Below, piece after piece: positions 18,377 through 27,325 of a stretch of 64,000 bases of DNA (the stretch's first letter is position 1; the number at the start of each line of letters is the position of its first letter). The stretch comes from Streptomyces sp. Root431. GTDB lineage: Bacteria; Actinomycetota; Actinomycetes; Streptomycetales; Streptomycetaceae. The notes under the pieces were generated by a model, which was not told the DNA's origin, ran no database searches, and worked only from the letters and a program-made list of their open reading frames with translations. A program made the translations under genes and the position numbers. The DNA is taken from positions 374,227 to 438,226 of the forward strand of contig NZ_LMEI01000007.1 of NCBI RefSeq assembly GCF_001426585.1, in the 5' to 3' direction.

Positions 18377-20122
18377 CTACAGGGAAAGCCCGTGGCCGTG
18401 GGCGAACACCGGGTCCACCGTGTCGTTCGGCACGTCCGGGCGGGCCGCCTCCACCGCCGCCATCGAGCGCGGCAGCTCGAAGGGGAGCCGCCCCTCGGCC
18501 TTCGCCCGCCCGAAGGCCACGTCGAGCAGGGCCTCGTCGCTCGCGCCGAAGTCGGCGATCAGCGCCGCCGCGTGCTCGGCGATCTCCGGCAGGACCGCCG
18601 GCCGCTCCAGGTTGACGCAGACGACCGTCGGCACGGCGGCGAGCAGGTCCAGGATCCGGGTCAGCTCGGGCTCGGCGAAGGCGAGCGAGCCGGAGTGGAA
18701 GAAGGACTCGAAGAGGTTCGGCCGCTCCTCGTACGGGGTGCGCAGCCGCAGCACCGCGAGGTCGGCCCCGGCCGGGTCGGCGACGACCTCGCCGTAGGCC
18801 GCCGCGACCGCCGGGTCGACGTTCTCCACGTACAGCCTCGGCCGGCCCGACAGGGGGAGCGGCCCGTCGGTGAGGACGGTGAGGGAGCGGCGCTGGGCGG
18901 CGGCGCCGGCGGCCGTGAAGTCGGCGCGGCCGACGGTCTCCGCGGCCTCGTCGGGGTCGACGTACCGGCGCTCGTCGAAGAGCCCGAGGACGAACTTCTC
19001 GCGCAGCAGGCGGCGTACGGACTCGTCGACGCGGGCCTCGGAGATCCGTCCCGAGGCCATCAGCTCCACGATCACCTCGGGGCACTGCTCGCCGCCGAAC
19101 TGGTCCACGCCCGCGTCGAGCGCCTTCGCCGTCCGCTCGGCCACGCTCAGGTGCTCGACGCCCCAGGCCCGGGCCTCGTGGATCTCCCCGAAGATGGCCG
19201 CGTCGTTGAGCAGCCCCCAGTCGGAGCAGACGATGCCGGTGAAGCCGAGCTCCTCGCGGAGCAGGCCCGTGAGGACGCCCTTGTTGAAGCCGAAGCCGAC
19301 CTCTTCCCAGTCGGTGCCGACCGGCTGGCCGTAGTACGGCATCATCTGCGCGCAGCCGGCCGCGATCGCGTGCCGGAACGGCTCCAGGTGGTGCTCCCGC
19401 ATGCCGCCGGGGTAGACCTGCTCCTTGCCGTGCGGGAAGTGCGGGTCCTCGCCGTCCTTCTGCGGGCCGCCGCCGGGGAAGTGCTTGACCATCGCGGCCA
19501 CCGAGTCCTTGCCGAGGCGCTCGCCTTGGAGCCCGCGGACGTACGCCTCCACCAGCTCGCCCGTCAGCTTCGCGTCGGAGCCGAAGGTGCCGGACTGGCG
19601 GGACCAGCGGGGCTCGGTCGCGAGGTCGATCTGCGGGTGGAGCGCCGTACGGAAGCCGACCGAGAGGTACTCGCGGCGGACCGTGTCGGTGAAGGCGAAG
19701 ACCAGCTCGGGGTCGCCGATGGCGGCGAGGCCGAGCGCCTCGGGCCAGGCGGAGAAGGCGCCGGCGTTGAAGGAGGCGCCGATGTTGTCGGTGAAGGTGT
19801 GGCGCGGGTCGGTGGAGAGCGAGACCGGGATGCCGAGGCGGGTGCCCGCGGCCATCTCCTGGACGGCGTTGTGCCAGAGCGCCATCTCGCGGGCGCCGTA
19901 GGTGCCGAGCAGGTTGAAGTGGGTGAGCTTCCGGTCCTCGATGAGCTCGGGGGTGGCGAGCGGCAGCATCGAGCCGTCCGTCTCGGTCACCGGGGTGCCG
20001 TCGGGGTTCATCATCAGCATGTCGTGGAAGAGCTGGCCGGCCTTCTCCTCCGGGGTCATCCGGGCGAGGAGGTCCTCGACGCGCTCGTCGACGGGGCGGG
20101 TGGCGTCCTGGTAGGGGTGCAT
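18377..20122 (-). CDS. Glycoside hydrolase family 3 (beta-glucosidase type)
   Basis: 581 residues, no signal peptide, so probably intracellular. The GH3 N-domain is clear: RMTPEEKAGQLFHDMLM, the substrate-pocket KHFPGGG and the nucleophile region GIVCSDWG (Asp301). The C-terminal alpha/beta sandwich is short (ends FAHGHGLSL). It follows the MFS gene by 28 nt on the same strand, so an imported glycoside is probably cleaved inside the cell. Specificity is not readable; a beta-glucoside or similar plant-derived substrate is likely. A divergent TetR gene upstream of the MFS gene is the probable controller. Confidence 0.93.
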   Translation of the reverse strand: MHPYQDATRPVDERVEDLLARMTPEEKAGQLFHDMLMMNPDGTPVTETDGSMLPLATPELIEDRKLTHFNLLGTYGAREMALWHNAVQEMAAGTRLGIPVSLSTDPRHTFTDNIGASFNAGAFSAWPEALGLAAIGDPELVFAFTDTVRREYLSVGFRTALHPQIDLATEPRWSRQSGTFGSDAKLTGELVEAYVRGLQGERLGKDSVAAMVKHFPGGGPQKDGEDPHFPHGKEQVYPGGMREHHLEPFRHAIAAGCAQMMPYYGQPVGTDWEEVGFGFNKGVLTGLLREELGFTGIVCSDWGLLNDAAIFGEIHEARAWGVEHLSVAERTAKALDAGVDQFGGEQCPEVIVELMASGRISEARVDESVRRLLREKFVLGLFDERRYVDPDEAAETVGRADFTAAGAAAQRRSLTVLTDGPLPLSGRPRLYVENVDPAVAAAYGEVVADPAGADLAVLRLRTPYEERPNLFESFFHSGSLAFAEPELTRILDLLAAVPTVVCVNLERPAVLPEIAEHAAALIADFGASDEALLDVAFGRAKAEGRLPFELPRSMAAVEAARPDVPNDTVDPVFAHGHGLSL

Positions 20123-20150
20123 GTCGTACGTCCCTGCTTGCGTGACCGGG

Positions 20151-21437
20151 TTACTTGACCGAGCGGATGAACTGGACGGCGATCGCGCCGAGGACGCAGG
20201 CCACGCCGCCGAAGAGGAAGAGCGCGCCGTAGTTGCCGCCGCCGCCGATCGAGAGGATCGCGGGGGCCGCGATCGGGACGAGCGACTGCGGGAGGGCGTT
20301 GCCGATGTTGAGGACGCCCATGTCCTTGGCGGACTCCTCGGGGTTCGGCAGGACGGCCGCGGCGAGGGCCACGTCCACGGAGAGGTAGAGCCCCTCGCCG
20401 AAGCCGAAGACGACCAGCGCGAGGACGAACATCCCGAAGGAGTGGGCGGTGGCGATGAGGGCGAGGCCGGCGCCGATGACGACCGAGGCGGCGAGGACGT
20501 ACGGCTTGCGGCGGCCGGAGCCGTCGGAGAGGACGCCGCCGAGGAGGGAGCCGGCGATCACCGCGACGACCATGGCGACGGTGCCGGTGAAGAGCTTCCC
20601 CGAGACCTCGTCCTGGCCGTAACCGAGCCGGTCCATCAGGAAGTACACCTGGTAGCTGGTGACGCAGGAGATGCCGACGAAGACCAGGAAGCGGCCGGCG
20701 AAGTTCCAGGCGAAGTCGGGGTGCTCGCGCGGGGAGACCCAGAAGCTGCGCAGGAACTCGCGGAAGCCGTACGGCGGGAAGGCCCCGGTCCGCGCCGGGC
20801 GGTCCTTCATCACGGCGGAGAGGTAGAGCACCGAGGCGAGGCCGATGACGGCGGGGACGAGGAACGCCAGGGACAGGGAGGTGTCGAAGGCGTCGGCGAG
20901 GAAGGTGCCGAGGATCATCGCGACCGAGGTCATCATGCCGACGATGCCGGAGACCCGGGCCTGCTGCCGGGGCGGTACGAGGTCGGGGATGCAGGACACC
21001 ATGGCGGCCATCGCGGCGTTGCAGCCGAGCTGGGCGACGGCCCAGCCGAGCATCAGGACCGGGACGCTGCCGCCGGTGCCGACGACCGCGAGTCCGGCGA
21101 GGCCGACGGTCATGCCGCCGACGAGCCAGGGGCGGCGGCGGCCGAAGCGGCTGGTGGTGCGGTCGGAGAGGGCGCCGAAGACGGGGTTGCCGATCATCGC
21201 GAGGACCGCGCCGAGGGAGAGGACCTTGCCGAGGGCGGCGCCGCGGTCGGCCTCCGGGACGATCTGGGCGACGCGGAGGGCGAGGGTGACCATCACCGGG
21301 GTGAGGACGGCGACCATCAGCCCGAGCTGGGCGAAGGCGAGGCCGAATATCAGGGTGCCGGGGGCCTTGGCGGGCGGCGGGACGGTGACCTCGGGGGCGG
21401 TGGTGGTGACATCCGCCGGGTCGTGGGTGATGGCCAT
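20151..21437 (-). CDS. MFS transporter (sugar/glycoside type)
   Basis: 428 residues from ATG 21437 (GGAG 7 nt upstream); a longer in-frame extension to 21518 has an arginine-rich N terminus and no site. About twelve hydrophobic helices are visible, with the family motif GALSDRTTSRFGRRRPW after helix 2 and an equivalent LLGGVLSDGSGRRKP between helices 8 and 9. This resembles the GPH/oligosaccharide-type MFS groups. It is co-directional with the GH3 gene, 28 nt away, suggesting uptake of the substrate GH3 cleaves. Confidence 0.92.
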   Translation of the reverse strand: MAITHDPADVTTTAPEVTVPPPAKAPGTLIFGLAFAQLGLMVAVLTPVMVTLALRVAQIVPEADRGAALGKVLSLGAVLAMIGNPVFGALSDRTTSRFGRRRPWLVGGMTVGLAGLAVVGTGGSVPVLMLGWAVAQLGCNAAMAAMVSCIPDLVPPRQQARVSGIVGMMTSVAMILGTFLADAFDTSLSLAFLVPAVIGLASVLYLSAVMKDRPARTGAFPPYGFREFLRSFWVSPREHPDFAWNFAGRFLVFVGISCVTSYQVYFLMDRLGYGQDEVSGKLFTGTVAMVVAVIAGSLLGGVLSDGSGRRKPYVLAASVVIGAGLALIATAHSFGMFVLALVVFGFGEGLYLSVDVALAAAVLPNPEESAKDMGVLNIGNALPQSLVPIAAPAILSIGGGGNYGALFLFGGVACVLGAIAVQFIRSVK

Positions 21438-21610
21438 GGGGAGACTCCGTCGCTCACGGGCCGACAGCGGTGCCGGCCTTCGACGACGCCAGGCTAAGCG
21501 CGAAAACCGAGTGACCACTAGGTTTCTAGAATGTGTCCTGGATCACAGAGTGAAGGGCCCCTTTCGGGAGGGAATTCGGCCCCGGCGGGACAGCCCCTAG
21601 GGTGGGACCC
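21438..21610. promoter_or_regulatory. Divergent promoter region between MFS/GH3 operon and TetR gene
   Basis: 173 nt between divergent starts. It contains an AT-rich island at about 21518-21545 holding two CTAG tetranucleotides 4 nt apart (CTAGGTTTCTAG), a plausible TetR or promoter site. CTAG is rare in this genome. No exact operator consensus could be assigned. Confidence 0.35.
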
Positions 21611-22252
21611 ATGCCGGAGAAGAAGGAACCGACGTCCCGTAAATCCGCAGGCCGGGGCAGCTATGCGGTCGGTGACGCGCGCCGCCGGAAGATCCTGGAC
21701 ACCGCCGTCGACCACTTCGGGCGCTGGGGCTTCCACGCCTCCTCGCTCGCCCGGATCGCCAACGACTGCGGGATCACCCAGGGCGGACTGCTGCACCACT
21801 TCCGCAGCAAGGAGGACCTGCTCCTTTCGGTCCTCGCGCAGAGCGAACAGCACGACATAGAGCGCCTGTTCAGCGTCGAGCCCGCTTCGTACGCGGCCTA
21901 CCTGGACACCGTGGTCGCGCTGATCGAGGAGAACACCCGGCGCCCCGGCATCGTCCGGATGTACAACGTCCTGGTGGGCGAGTCCGGCAACATCGGCCAC
22001 CCCGCCCACACGTACTTCAAGGAGCGCTACGCGCGCGTGCTCCGGCACACGGTCGACCTCCTGGAGGAGGCCGTGCGGCGCGGCGAGCTGCGCGCCGACA
22101 TCGACTGCCGGGCCGTCGGCCAGGAACACCTCGCCGTCATGGACGGCCTCCAGATCCAGTGGGCCCTCGACCCGGAGTCGATGGACATGCCCGCGCGCGT
22201 CCGATCCTTCCTGGAGCGGCAGTACGCGGAGATGGCGGCGCCGCGGGGGTGA
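21611..22252 (+). CDS. TetR-family regulator, likely of the MFS/GH3 operon
   Basis: 213 residues from ATG 21611; the GTG at 21602 is less likely. A basic leader is followed by the TetR helix-turn-helix: RRKILDTAVDHFGRWGFHASSLARIANDCGITQGGLLHHFRSK, cited here in pieces as ILDTAVDHFG and GITQGGLLHHFRSKEDLL. The C-terminal half is a ligand-binding helical domain. It is divergent from the MFS/GH3 genes and very probably represses them. Confidence 0.93.
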   Translation: MPEKKEPTSRKSAGRGSYAVGDARRRKILDTAVDHFGRWGFHASSLARIANDCGITQGGLLHHFRSKEDLLLSVLAQSEQHDIERLFSVEPASYAAYLDTVVALIEENTRRPGIVRMYNVLVGESGNIGHPAHTYFKERYARVLRHTVDLLEEAVRRGELRADIDCRAVGQEHLAVMDGLQIQWALDPESMDMPARVRSFLERQYAEMAAPRG

Positions 22253-22274
22253 GGGAGGTCCTCCGGCGCCTTTT

Positions 22275-22883
22275 TCAGGCCGCCGCCTCCCTGGCCTTCC
22301 CCGCCTCCCACTCGTCGCCGATCGAGCGCATTATCCGCGGGAGGACGCCCAGGTGGCGGAACGGCTTGATCCCCGCCATGTACACCGCGCCGAGCAGCCC
22401 GTTGGGCTTCACCAGGACGGCCATCCGGGCGCGGTGGCGGTCGGGCTCGCCGGGGCCGGGGTCCGGAACCCAGCAGATGTGCATCACCGCGTGCACGGTC
22501 CGGTTGGCGCTCTCCGCCACCCACTCGTCGTGCGTCTGGTAGACGGACGTGAACGGCACCGCCTGGAGATCGGGCCCCCGGTTCCCCGCGCGCAGGTCCT
22601 CGGGCAGCCGCTCCCGCAGGGAGCCCACCCGCCCGTCGAGGCCGGCGTCGGCCTTGTCCCAGCCGAGCAGCGCCCCCAGCTTCCAGCGGATCGCGAAGAG
22701 CGTGCGGACGACGGGCGAGGAGAGGGCGGTCCTGTCGCCGTTCGTGAACTGCCTTACGAGGCGGTCGAGTTCGTCCGGGCCGCCGGTGACGGGCAGCTCC
22801 CACACGTCCTCGACCTGGAAGTCCCGGGCGACCTCGTGGATCCGCCACGGGCGGGAGGTGTGCGCGGTGCGGGGAAGTCTCAT
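22275..22883 (-). CDS. DUF2867 family protein
   Basis: 202 residues from ATG 22883. It matches the DUF2867 pattern: ARDFQVEDVWELPV near the N terminus, FAIRWKLGALLGWD in the middle, and a C-terminal GLLGAVYMAGIKPFRHLGVLPRIM segment. The family's function is unknown; members are SRPBCC-like or sit beside redox genes. It is divergent from a TetR gene, with two near-identical palindromes in between, so it is almost certainly under that repressor. It converges on the preceding TetR gene with a 22-nt gap. Confidence 0.85.
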   Translation of the reverse strand: MRLPRTAHTSRPWRIHEVARDFQVEDVWELPVTGGPDELDRLVRQFTNGDRTALSSPVVRTLFAIRWKLGALLGWDKADAGLDGRVGSLRERLPEDLRAGNRGPDLQAVPFTSVYQTHDEWVAESANRTVHAVMHICWVPDPGPGEPDRHRARMAVLVKPNGLLGAVYMAGIKPFRHLGVLPRIMRSIGDEWEAGKAREAAA

Positions 22884-22925
22884 GGTCGTACCCCTGTTCC
22901 TACGGTCCGCCGCTTGCGCGGAGGC

Positions 22926-22947
22926 ATCTATACGGTGGCGTATAGAT
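22926..22947. promoter_or_regulatory. TetR operator 1 (palindrome)
   Basis: Perfect 8-bp arms ATCTATAC and GTATAGAT around the 6-nt centre GGTGGC. It lies between divergent DUF2867 and TetR starts. A second copy is centred 35 bp downstream. Confidence 0.8.
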
Positions 22948-22962
22948 CAAGCGTAGACCCGT

Positions 22963-22980
22963 CTGTACGGCACCGTATAG
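22963..22980. promoter_or_regulatory. TetR operator 2 (palindrome)
   Basis: CTGTAC-GGCACC-GTATAG has the same arms as operator 1 with one arm mismatch (G for A). It is 37 nt before the TetR start. The paired copies suggest cooperative autorepression and control of DUF2867. Confidence 0.75.
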
Positions 22981-23017
22981 TCGGGGCGAGGAATGGCGAG
23001 GTGAGGAGGGGCACACC

Positions 23018-23578
23018 ATGGGCGCGATCCGCACACCCCGTGGCCGGTGGATCGAGGAAGGCCTCCGCGCGCTCGCGGCGGGCGGCCCGGAGGCCGTACG
23101 GATCGAACCGCTGGCCCAGGCCCTCGGCGTCAGCAAGGGCGGCTTCTACGGGTACTTCGCCAACCGCGACGCTCTGCTCGCCGAGATGCTCGACACCTGG
23201 GAGCGCGAGGTCTCCGAAGCGGTCATCGAGCGGATCGAGAGCGGCGGGGGAGAGGGCCGCGCCAAACTCGGCCGCCTCTTCGACTTCGTCCAGGGCGTCG
23301 CCGAAGGCCCCGTGACCGGCCTCGCCGTCGACCTCGCCGTACGCGACTGGGCCCGGCGCGACGAGACCGTCGCCGCACGCCTCCGCCGCACCGACAACCG
23401 GCGCATGGAGTATCTGCGGGCGCTCTTCCGGGACTTCTGCGCCGACGAGGACGACGTCGAGGTCCGCTCCCTGATCGCCTTCTCGCTGCGCGTGGCCGAC
23501 CACTTCATCGCGGTCGACCACGGCGGGCGTACGCAGGCGGAGATGGCGGAGCTGACGAAGGGCTGGCTGCTCCGCTAG
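23018..23578 (+). CDS. TetR-family regulator, autoregulated with DUF2867
   Basis: 186 residues from ATG 23018 (GAGGAGGGG, 6-nt spacer). The helix-turn-helix is at about residues 10-55 (RWIEEGLRALAAGGPEAV; LAQALGVSKGGFYGYFANRDALL). The C-terminal helices form a dimer and ligand domain. The adjoining twin palindromes and the divergent DUF2867 gene make it a local repressor; the inducer is unknown. Confidence 0.93.
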   Translation: MGAIRTPRGRWIEEGLRALAAGGPEAVRIEPLAQALGVSKGGFYGYFANRDALLAEMLDTWEREVSEAVIERIESGGGEGRAKLGRLFDFVQGVAEGPVTGLAVDLAVRDWARRDETVAARLRRTDNRRMEYLRALFRDFCADEDDVEVRSLIAFSLRVADHFIAVDHGGRTQAEMAELTKGWLLR

Positions 23579-23616
23579 GCGCGGTCGTGTCTTGAGGCTC
23601 CGTCGTGCCTTGGGGT

Positions 23617-23687
23617 CTTCGCGGGCTTCGCGGGCTTCGCGGCTGCGTGGCTCCGTGTCTGGATGCCTGCGTGCCTGCGTGCCTGCG
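23617..23687. repeat. Short tandem repeats in convergent intergenic DNA
   Basis: CTTCGCGGG occurs twice exactly and once with one change (23617-23643). TGCCTGCG occurs three times exactly (23664-23687). The tract fills the gap between the TetR gene and the end of the ABC operon. Confidence 0.85.
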
Positions 23688-23704
23688 CGCCCTCGTGCCG
23701 AGGC

Positions 23705-24304
23705 TCAGGCCTCGCCGGTCGTACGCCGGGAGCCCCGCCACGCGTACAGCGCCGTCCCGGCGGCGAAGGCGACGGCGGCCACCGCCCACGCTTCGCCCTC
23801 CGGGCCGGGGCGCGTCACCCAGGCCCACCAGGCCGCGCCGCCCTCCGTGCCGGAGGGGGCCGCCAGGTAGACCACGCCGGCGTAGAAGGTCGGCGGCAGC
23901 CAGCTCAGCCGGGCGCCGACGAGGGGAGCGGCCGACGCCGCCATGCCCACCAGGCCCAGGGTGTTGCGTACGGCGGCGGGCGCGCCGAACTCCTCCGCGT
24001 GCCCAGGCACCGCGAGCGCGAGCAGGCCCACGGCCAGCGCGGTCGGCGCGAGGAGGTGCGCGAGGCGGCGGGGCCACCAGGCGCGTACCGCCGTACGGTC
24101 CAGCTCGTCGCTCGGCGTGTGCAGACTCGTCCCGATCACGCCCGCCGCGAGCAGCGGGCCGAGGACCACGACCGGCAGCCGCGCCGTGTGGTCGAAGTCG
24201 GGCAGCGACACCAGCCACCAGGCCGCCCAGGCGGCGGCCGCCGCCGTGCCGAGCAGGGCGGCCAGCGCGCCGGGCAGGCCGCGGGAGCGCAGATAGAGCC
24301 TCAC
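23705..24304 (-). CDS. Small membrane protein, last gene of ECF/ABC operon
   Basis: 199 residues from a GTG overlapping the preceding stop (GTGA). Five or so hydrophobic segments are visible (ALAALLGTAAAAAWAAWWLV; VVVLGPLLAAGVIGTSLH; LLAPTALAVGLLALAVPG; LGLVGMAASAAPLVG; WAVAAVAFAAGTALYAWRG). No family was recognised. Its coupling to the ABC permease gene suggests it belongs to the same transporter complex. Confidence 0.75.
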   Translation of the reverse strand: MRLYLRSRGLPGALAALLGTAAAAAWAAWWLVSLPDFDHTARLPVVVLGPLLAAGVIGTSLHTPSDELDRTAVRAWWPRRLAHLLAPTALAVGLLALAVPGHAEEFGAPAAVRNTLGLVGMAASAAPLVGARLSWLPPTFYAGVVYLAAPSGTEGGAAWWAWVTRPGPEGEAWAVAAVAFAAGTALYAWRGSRRTTGEA

Positions 24305-25626
24305 GGGATCGGCACCTCGTCCGGGCGGCAGGTGTTCGCGGCGAGGAAGCGGGTGAGGTAGGCGCGCTGCTCGGCCGGGGACTTGGCCTTCAGGCGGTCG
24401 ATGTACGGCTGGGCGCCGGTGGTGGCGGGGCCGTAGCCCTCCGGGGTCGGCGCCAGCCACTCGATCACGGCGAGATTGATCGTGCTCGCCCGCTCGGCGT
24501 TCGGGCCCGTGCCGTCGCCGGGCCGGCACGAGTCCGAGAACAGCCAGTTCACGGCCGAGTTGAGGTACAGGTCGGGGTGGGCGAGCCGGTCGCGGACCGC
24601 GTCCTGCCGGACGGAGGGCAGCGCGACGTCTCCGGGGAGGGCGGGTCCCGCCAGGCCGCTGACCCAGCGGACCGGGGCACCCGGCACCCCCTTCAGGCGC
24701 GCGCTCAGCGGGGCGAGGGCCGCCGAGACGTCGGGCAGCAGGCTCTCGTCCACCGCGGTCAGGCACACCTGCGGCGTGCCGCCGTCGCAGACCTGCCGGG
24801 ACAGGGCCGGGTCCGGGCGCCACGGGCCCTCGTCCCGCGGCAGCCGCAGGATCAGGCCGGCGGCGCCGACCGTGACGGCCAGCGGAATCAGCGCGAGCAC
24901 CCGGAGGCGGGCCGGGCGCAGCCCGTACGCGAGGAGCGCGGCGAGCGCGAGCCCCGCCGTCCACGCCATTGACACCGGGCCGAACCACCACACCGGCCGG
25001 TCCCAGAAGAACTGGTGCTCGCCCGCCGGGCCGAGCCAGCGCGCGGGGCCTGCCGTGTAGGCGGCGAGGCCGAGGACGACGTATCCGACGATCCCGAGCA
25101 GCGGGGCCGCGAGGCGCCACCGGATGACCCGCCCGGCGAGATGGCCGAGCGCGCCGAGGGCGGCGACGGCGACCGCGTCGGCGGCGAGGAGTTCGAGGAA
25201 GGGGCGCCCGGCGGAGACGTACGGCCAGGTGGCGAGGAGGCAGACGGCGTCGGCGAACAGCAGTCCTGCGGCGGGCCAGAACGCGGACGGGCCGACCGCG
25301 ACGAGGAGGCGGCGCAGCGGAGAGCGGGGGACGGACTCCCACAGCTCCGTCGTCCCGCGCCGCCGGTCCCGGCCGCCCTGCCAGCAGCCCGCCGCGAGCG
25401 CGAGGGGCCCGCAGAGCAGTCCGGCGGCGACGTGCAGCAGGTTGGTCGCGTCGGCCCAACGGCCCTGCCACTCGGGCGCCTTGCCGTACATCGTCACCAG
25501 GACGGTGAGGGCGACGGCGACGCCTGTCCACGGCCCGAGGCCGCGGCGCAGCTCGGTGCGGAGCGGGGCGGGCGGGCGGGCGGGCGTCGGTCGGTCCGCG
25601 CGGGGCGGGGTGAGGGTCGCGGTCAC
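24301..25626 (-). CDS. ABC transporter permease-like membrane protein
   Basis: 441 residues from a GTG overlapping the ATPase stop. The N-terminal half has at least six membrane segments (TGVAVALTVLVTMYG; LLHVAAGLLCGPLALAAG; LLVAVGPSAFWPAAGLLF; and others). The second half is a soluble, presumably extracytoplasmic domain with several cysteines (QVCDGGTPQVCLTAVDE; FSDSCRPGDG; AANTCRPDE). This fits permeases of drug- or bacitracin-export-like ABC systems controlled by ECF factors, but the substrate is unknown. Confidence 0.75.
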   Translation of the reverse strand: MTATLTPPRADRPTPARPPAPLRTELRRGLGPWTGVAVALTVLVTMYGKAPEWQGRWADATNLLHVAAGLLCGPLALAAGCWQGGRDRRRGTTELWESVPRSPLRRLLVAVGPSAFWPAAGLLFADAVCLLATWPYVSAGRPFLELLAADAVAVAALGALGHLAGRVIRWRLAAPLLGIVGYVVLGLAAYTAGPARWLGPAGEHQFFWDRPVWWFGPVSMAWTAGLALAALLAYGLRPARLRVLALIPLAVTVGAAGLILRLPRDEGPWRPDPALSRQVCDGGTPQVCLTAVDESLLPDVSAALAPLSARLKGVPGAPVRWVSGLAGPALPGDVALPSVRQDAVRDRLAHPDLYLNSAVNWLFSDSCRPGDGTGPNAERASTINLAVIEWLAPTPEGYGPATTGAQPYIDRLKAKSPAEQRAYLTRFLAANTCRPDEVPIP

Positions 25627-26432
25627 CGGAGCGCCTCCTTCGTGCGGACCGCGCCGGCTCCGGCGCTCTCGCGGTGGGTGCGCAGGGCGGCCGTGTAGCC
25701 GCGCTCGATCGCGTTCGTCGTCGAGTCGCCGGGTGCGGCCGACTCGCCGCCGAGCGCGGCGAGTTCGGCGGTCGGGCCGCGGAAGGCGAGCCGTCCCCCC
25801 TCGATCAGGGCGACATCGGTGCAGGCCGCGGCCACGTCCTCCACCAGGTGGGTGGAGACCACGACCGTCGCCTCCGTGCCGAGCTCCCGCAGCAGCTCGC
25901 GGAAGTCGACCCGCTGCTCCGGGTCGAGACCGGCCGTCGGCTCGTCGAGCAGCAGCAACTCCGGTTCGTTCACGATGGCCTGGGCGATGCCGGCCCGGCG
26001 GACCATGCCGCCCGACAGCGTCTTGATCCGGTCGTCGATCCGGTCGGCGAGACCGACCCGCGCGACCGCCCGCTCCACGGCGGCCGCGGCCCGGTCCGCC
26101 GGCACCTCCTTCAGCCAGGCCACGTACGCGACGAACTCCCGGACCGTGAAGCCCGGGTAGTAGCCGAACTCCTGCGGCAGATAGCCGAGTCGGCGCCGGA
26201 TCGCGGTGCGCTCGCGGTGGCCCGCGACGTCCCCGCCGAGCAGCTCCACCCGCCCGGAGGAGGGTGCGGCGACGGTCGCGAGGACCCGGATGAGCGAGGT
26301 CTTCCCCGCGCCGTTCGGGCCGAGCAGGCCGTGGACGCCGGGGGAGAGGGACAGGTCGAGCGCGTCGAGGGCGACGGTGCGGCGGTGGCGGACGGTCAGT
26401 CCGGTCACCGCGACCGTGGCGGGCTGGTTCAC
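25623..26432 (-). CDS. ABC transporter ATP-binding protein
   Basis: 269 residues from a GTG overlapping the anti-sigma stop. Walker A is GPNGAGKTS, the Q-loop LPQEFGYYPGFTVREF, the signature TLSGGMVRRAG (variant of LSGGQ), Walker B LLLLDEPTAGLDPEQR, and the H-loop VVSTHLVEDV. It belongs to the exporter-type ATPases. With two membrane proteins downstream it forms a membrane export system. Confidence 0.95.
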   Translation of the reverse strand: MNQPATVAVTGLTVRHRRTVALDALDLSLSPGVHGLLGPNGAGKTSLIRVLATVAAPSSGRVELLGGDVAGHRERTAIRRRLGYLPQEFGYYPGFTVREFVAYVAWLKEVPADRAAAAVERAVARVGLADRIDDRIKTLSGGMVRRAGIAQAIVNEPELLLLDEPTAGLDPEQRVDFRELLRELGTEATVVVSTHLVEDVAAACTDVALIEGGRLAFRGPTAELAALGGESAAPGDSTTNAIERGYTAALRTHRESAGAGAVRTKEALR

Positions 26433-27325
26433 CGGGTCTCCAGGTGGTCGAAGGAACGGCGCCGCAGCACGAGGAGGGCGGCGCAGGCGAGTGCTGCGAC
26501 GGCCCAACTCCCTTGTGCCGTCGGGCCGGAGAAGTAGCGGGCGATCGCGGCGGCACTGCCTTCGGTGGTCCCCGTCGGACCGGTCGCCGAAGGCCCGAGG
26601 AGCGGGCCCGTCACGGCGAGCAGCCACCCGCCGGCGACGGTCGCGGCCGCCGCCCGGCAGCCGACGAAGGAACCGAGGGCGAGGGTCGCCAGGGTCAGCG
26701 CGAGCCCCGGCAGCAGCCAGGCGGCCGCCCCCGGGAAACCGGCCACCGGCGGCAGCAGCGCCCCGCCGGCGGTCAGCAGCGGCACGCAGACCGTGAGCAC
26801 GGCGGCGGCACGGGTGAGGAGCAGCCGCAGCCCGCCGGAGGGGGTCGCGGCGGTGATCTCGTACAGGGGGTCGGCGTGGCGTCCGTACGAGACGGCGACC
26901 CCGCCCAGCGGGAGGACCGGGGAGAGCGCGAGCAGCCAGCTCCGAGCCCCCTGGAACCCGGCGCCGTAGGCCAGGGCGAAGGCCCCGCCCAGGACGAGCG
27001 CCACCGCCACGACCCAGGACCCGCGCAGGGCGGGCCCGGCGGCCCACCAGAGCCGCGCCCACCGCCCGAGGGGGCTCGCGGCGACGGCGGGCACCGGGGC
27101 GGGCCGGTGCCCCACGGAGGCCAGGAGCTCCGCCCGCAGGGAGGCCAGGGCCGGGCCGGCGGCTCCGGCGCGTACGGCGGCCGAGACGCGGCCCGCGCAG
27201 AGCGAGCAGGACTCGACGTGCTTCTCGAGGGACCAGGCGTCCGTCTCGGAGGCGGCGCCCTCCGCGTACCGGAGCGCGAGCGCCTCGGTGACGTGCCAGT
27301 CGGCGGCCGGTCGGGGGGACGTCAT
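26429..27325 (-). CDS. Zinc-finger anti-sigma factor fused to a multi-span membrane domain
   Basis: 298 residues. Residues about 25-40 hold the ZAS zinc motif HVESCSLC (H-x3-C-x2-C) in the putative anti-sigma domain. The rest is about six hydrophobic segments (SWVVAVALVLGGAFALAYG; LLALSPVLPLGGVAV; AWLLPGLALTLATLALGSF; WAVAALACAALLVL and others). The start codon overlaps the sigma stop (ATGA). A multi-span rather than single-span membrane part is less common and may interact with the co-encoded transporter. Confidence 0.85.
   Translation of the reverse strand: MTSPRPAADWHVTEALALRYAEGAASETDAWSLEKHVESCSLCAGRVSAAVRAGAAGPALASLRAELLASVGHRPAPVPAVAASPLGRWARLWWAAGPALRGSWVVAVALVLGGAFALAYGAGFQGARSWLLALSPVLPLGGVAVSYGRHADPLYEITAATPSGGLRLLLTRAAAVLTVCVPLLTAGGALLPPVAGFPGAAAWLLPGLALTLATLALGSFVGCRAAAATVAGGWLLAVTGPLLGPSATGPTGTTEGSAAAIARYFSGPTAQGSWAVAALACAALLVLRRRSFDHLETR

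Noticed and set aside
17183..20158. Open frame of 991 codons antisense to surE and GH3
   Set aside because: Antisense shadow over two genes with clear families.
21518..21545. Definite operator for the MFS/GH3 TetR
   Set aside because: The CTAG-N4-CTAG arrangement is suggestive but its arms are only 4 bp, so it is listed only as part of a regulatory region.
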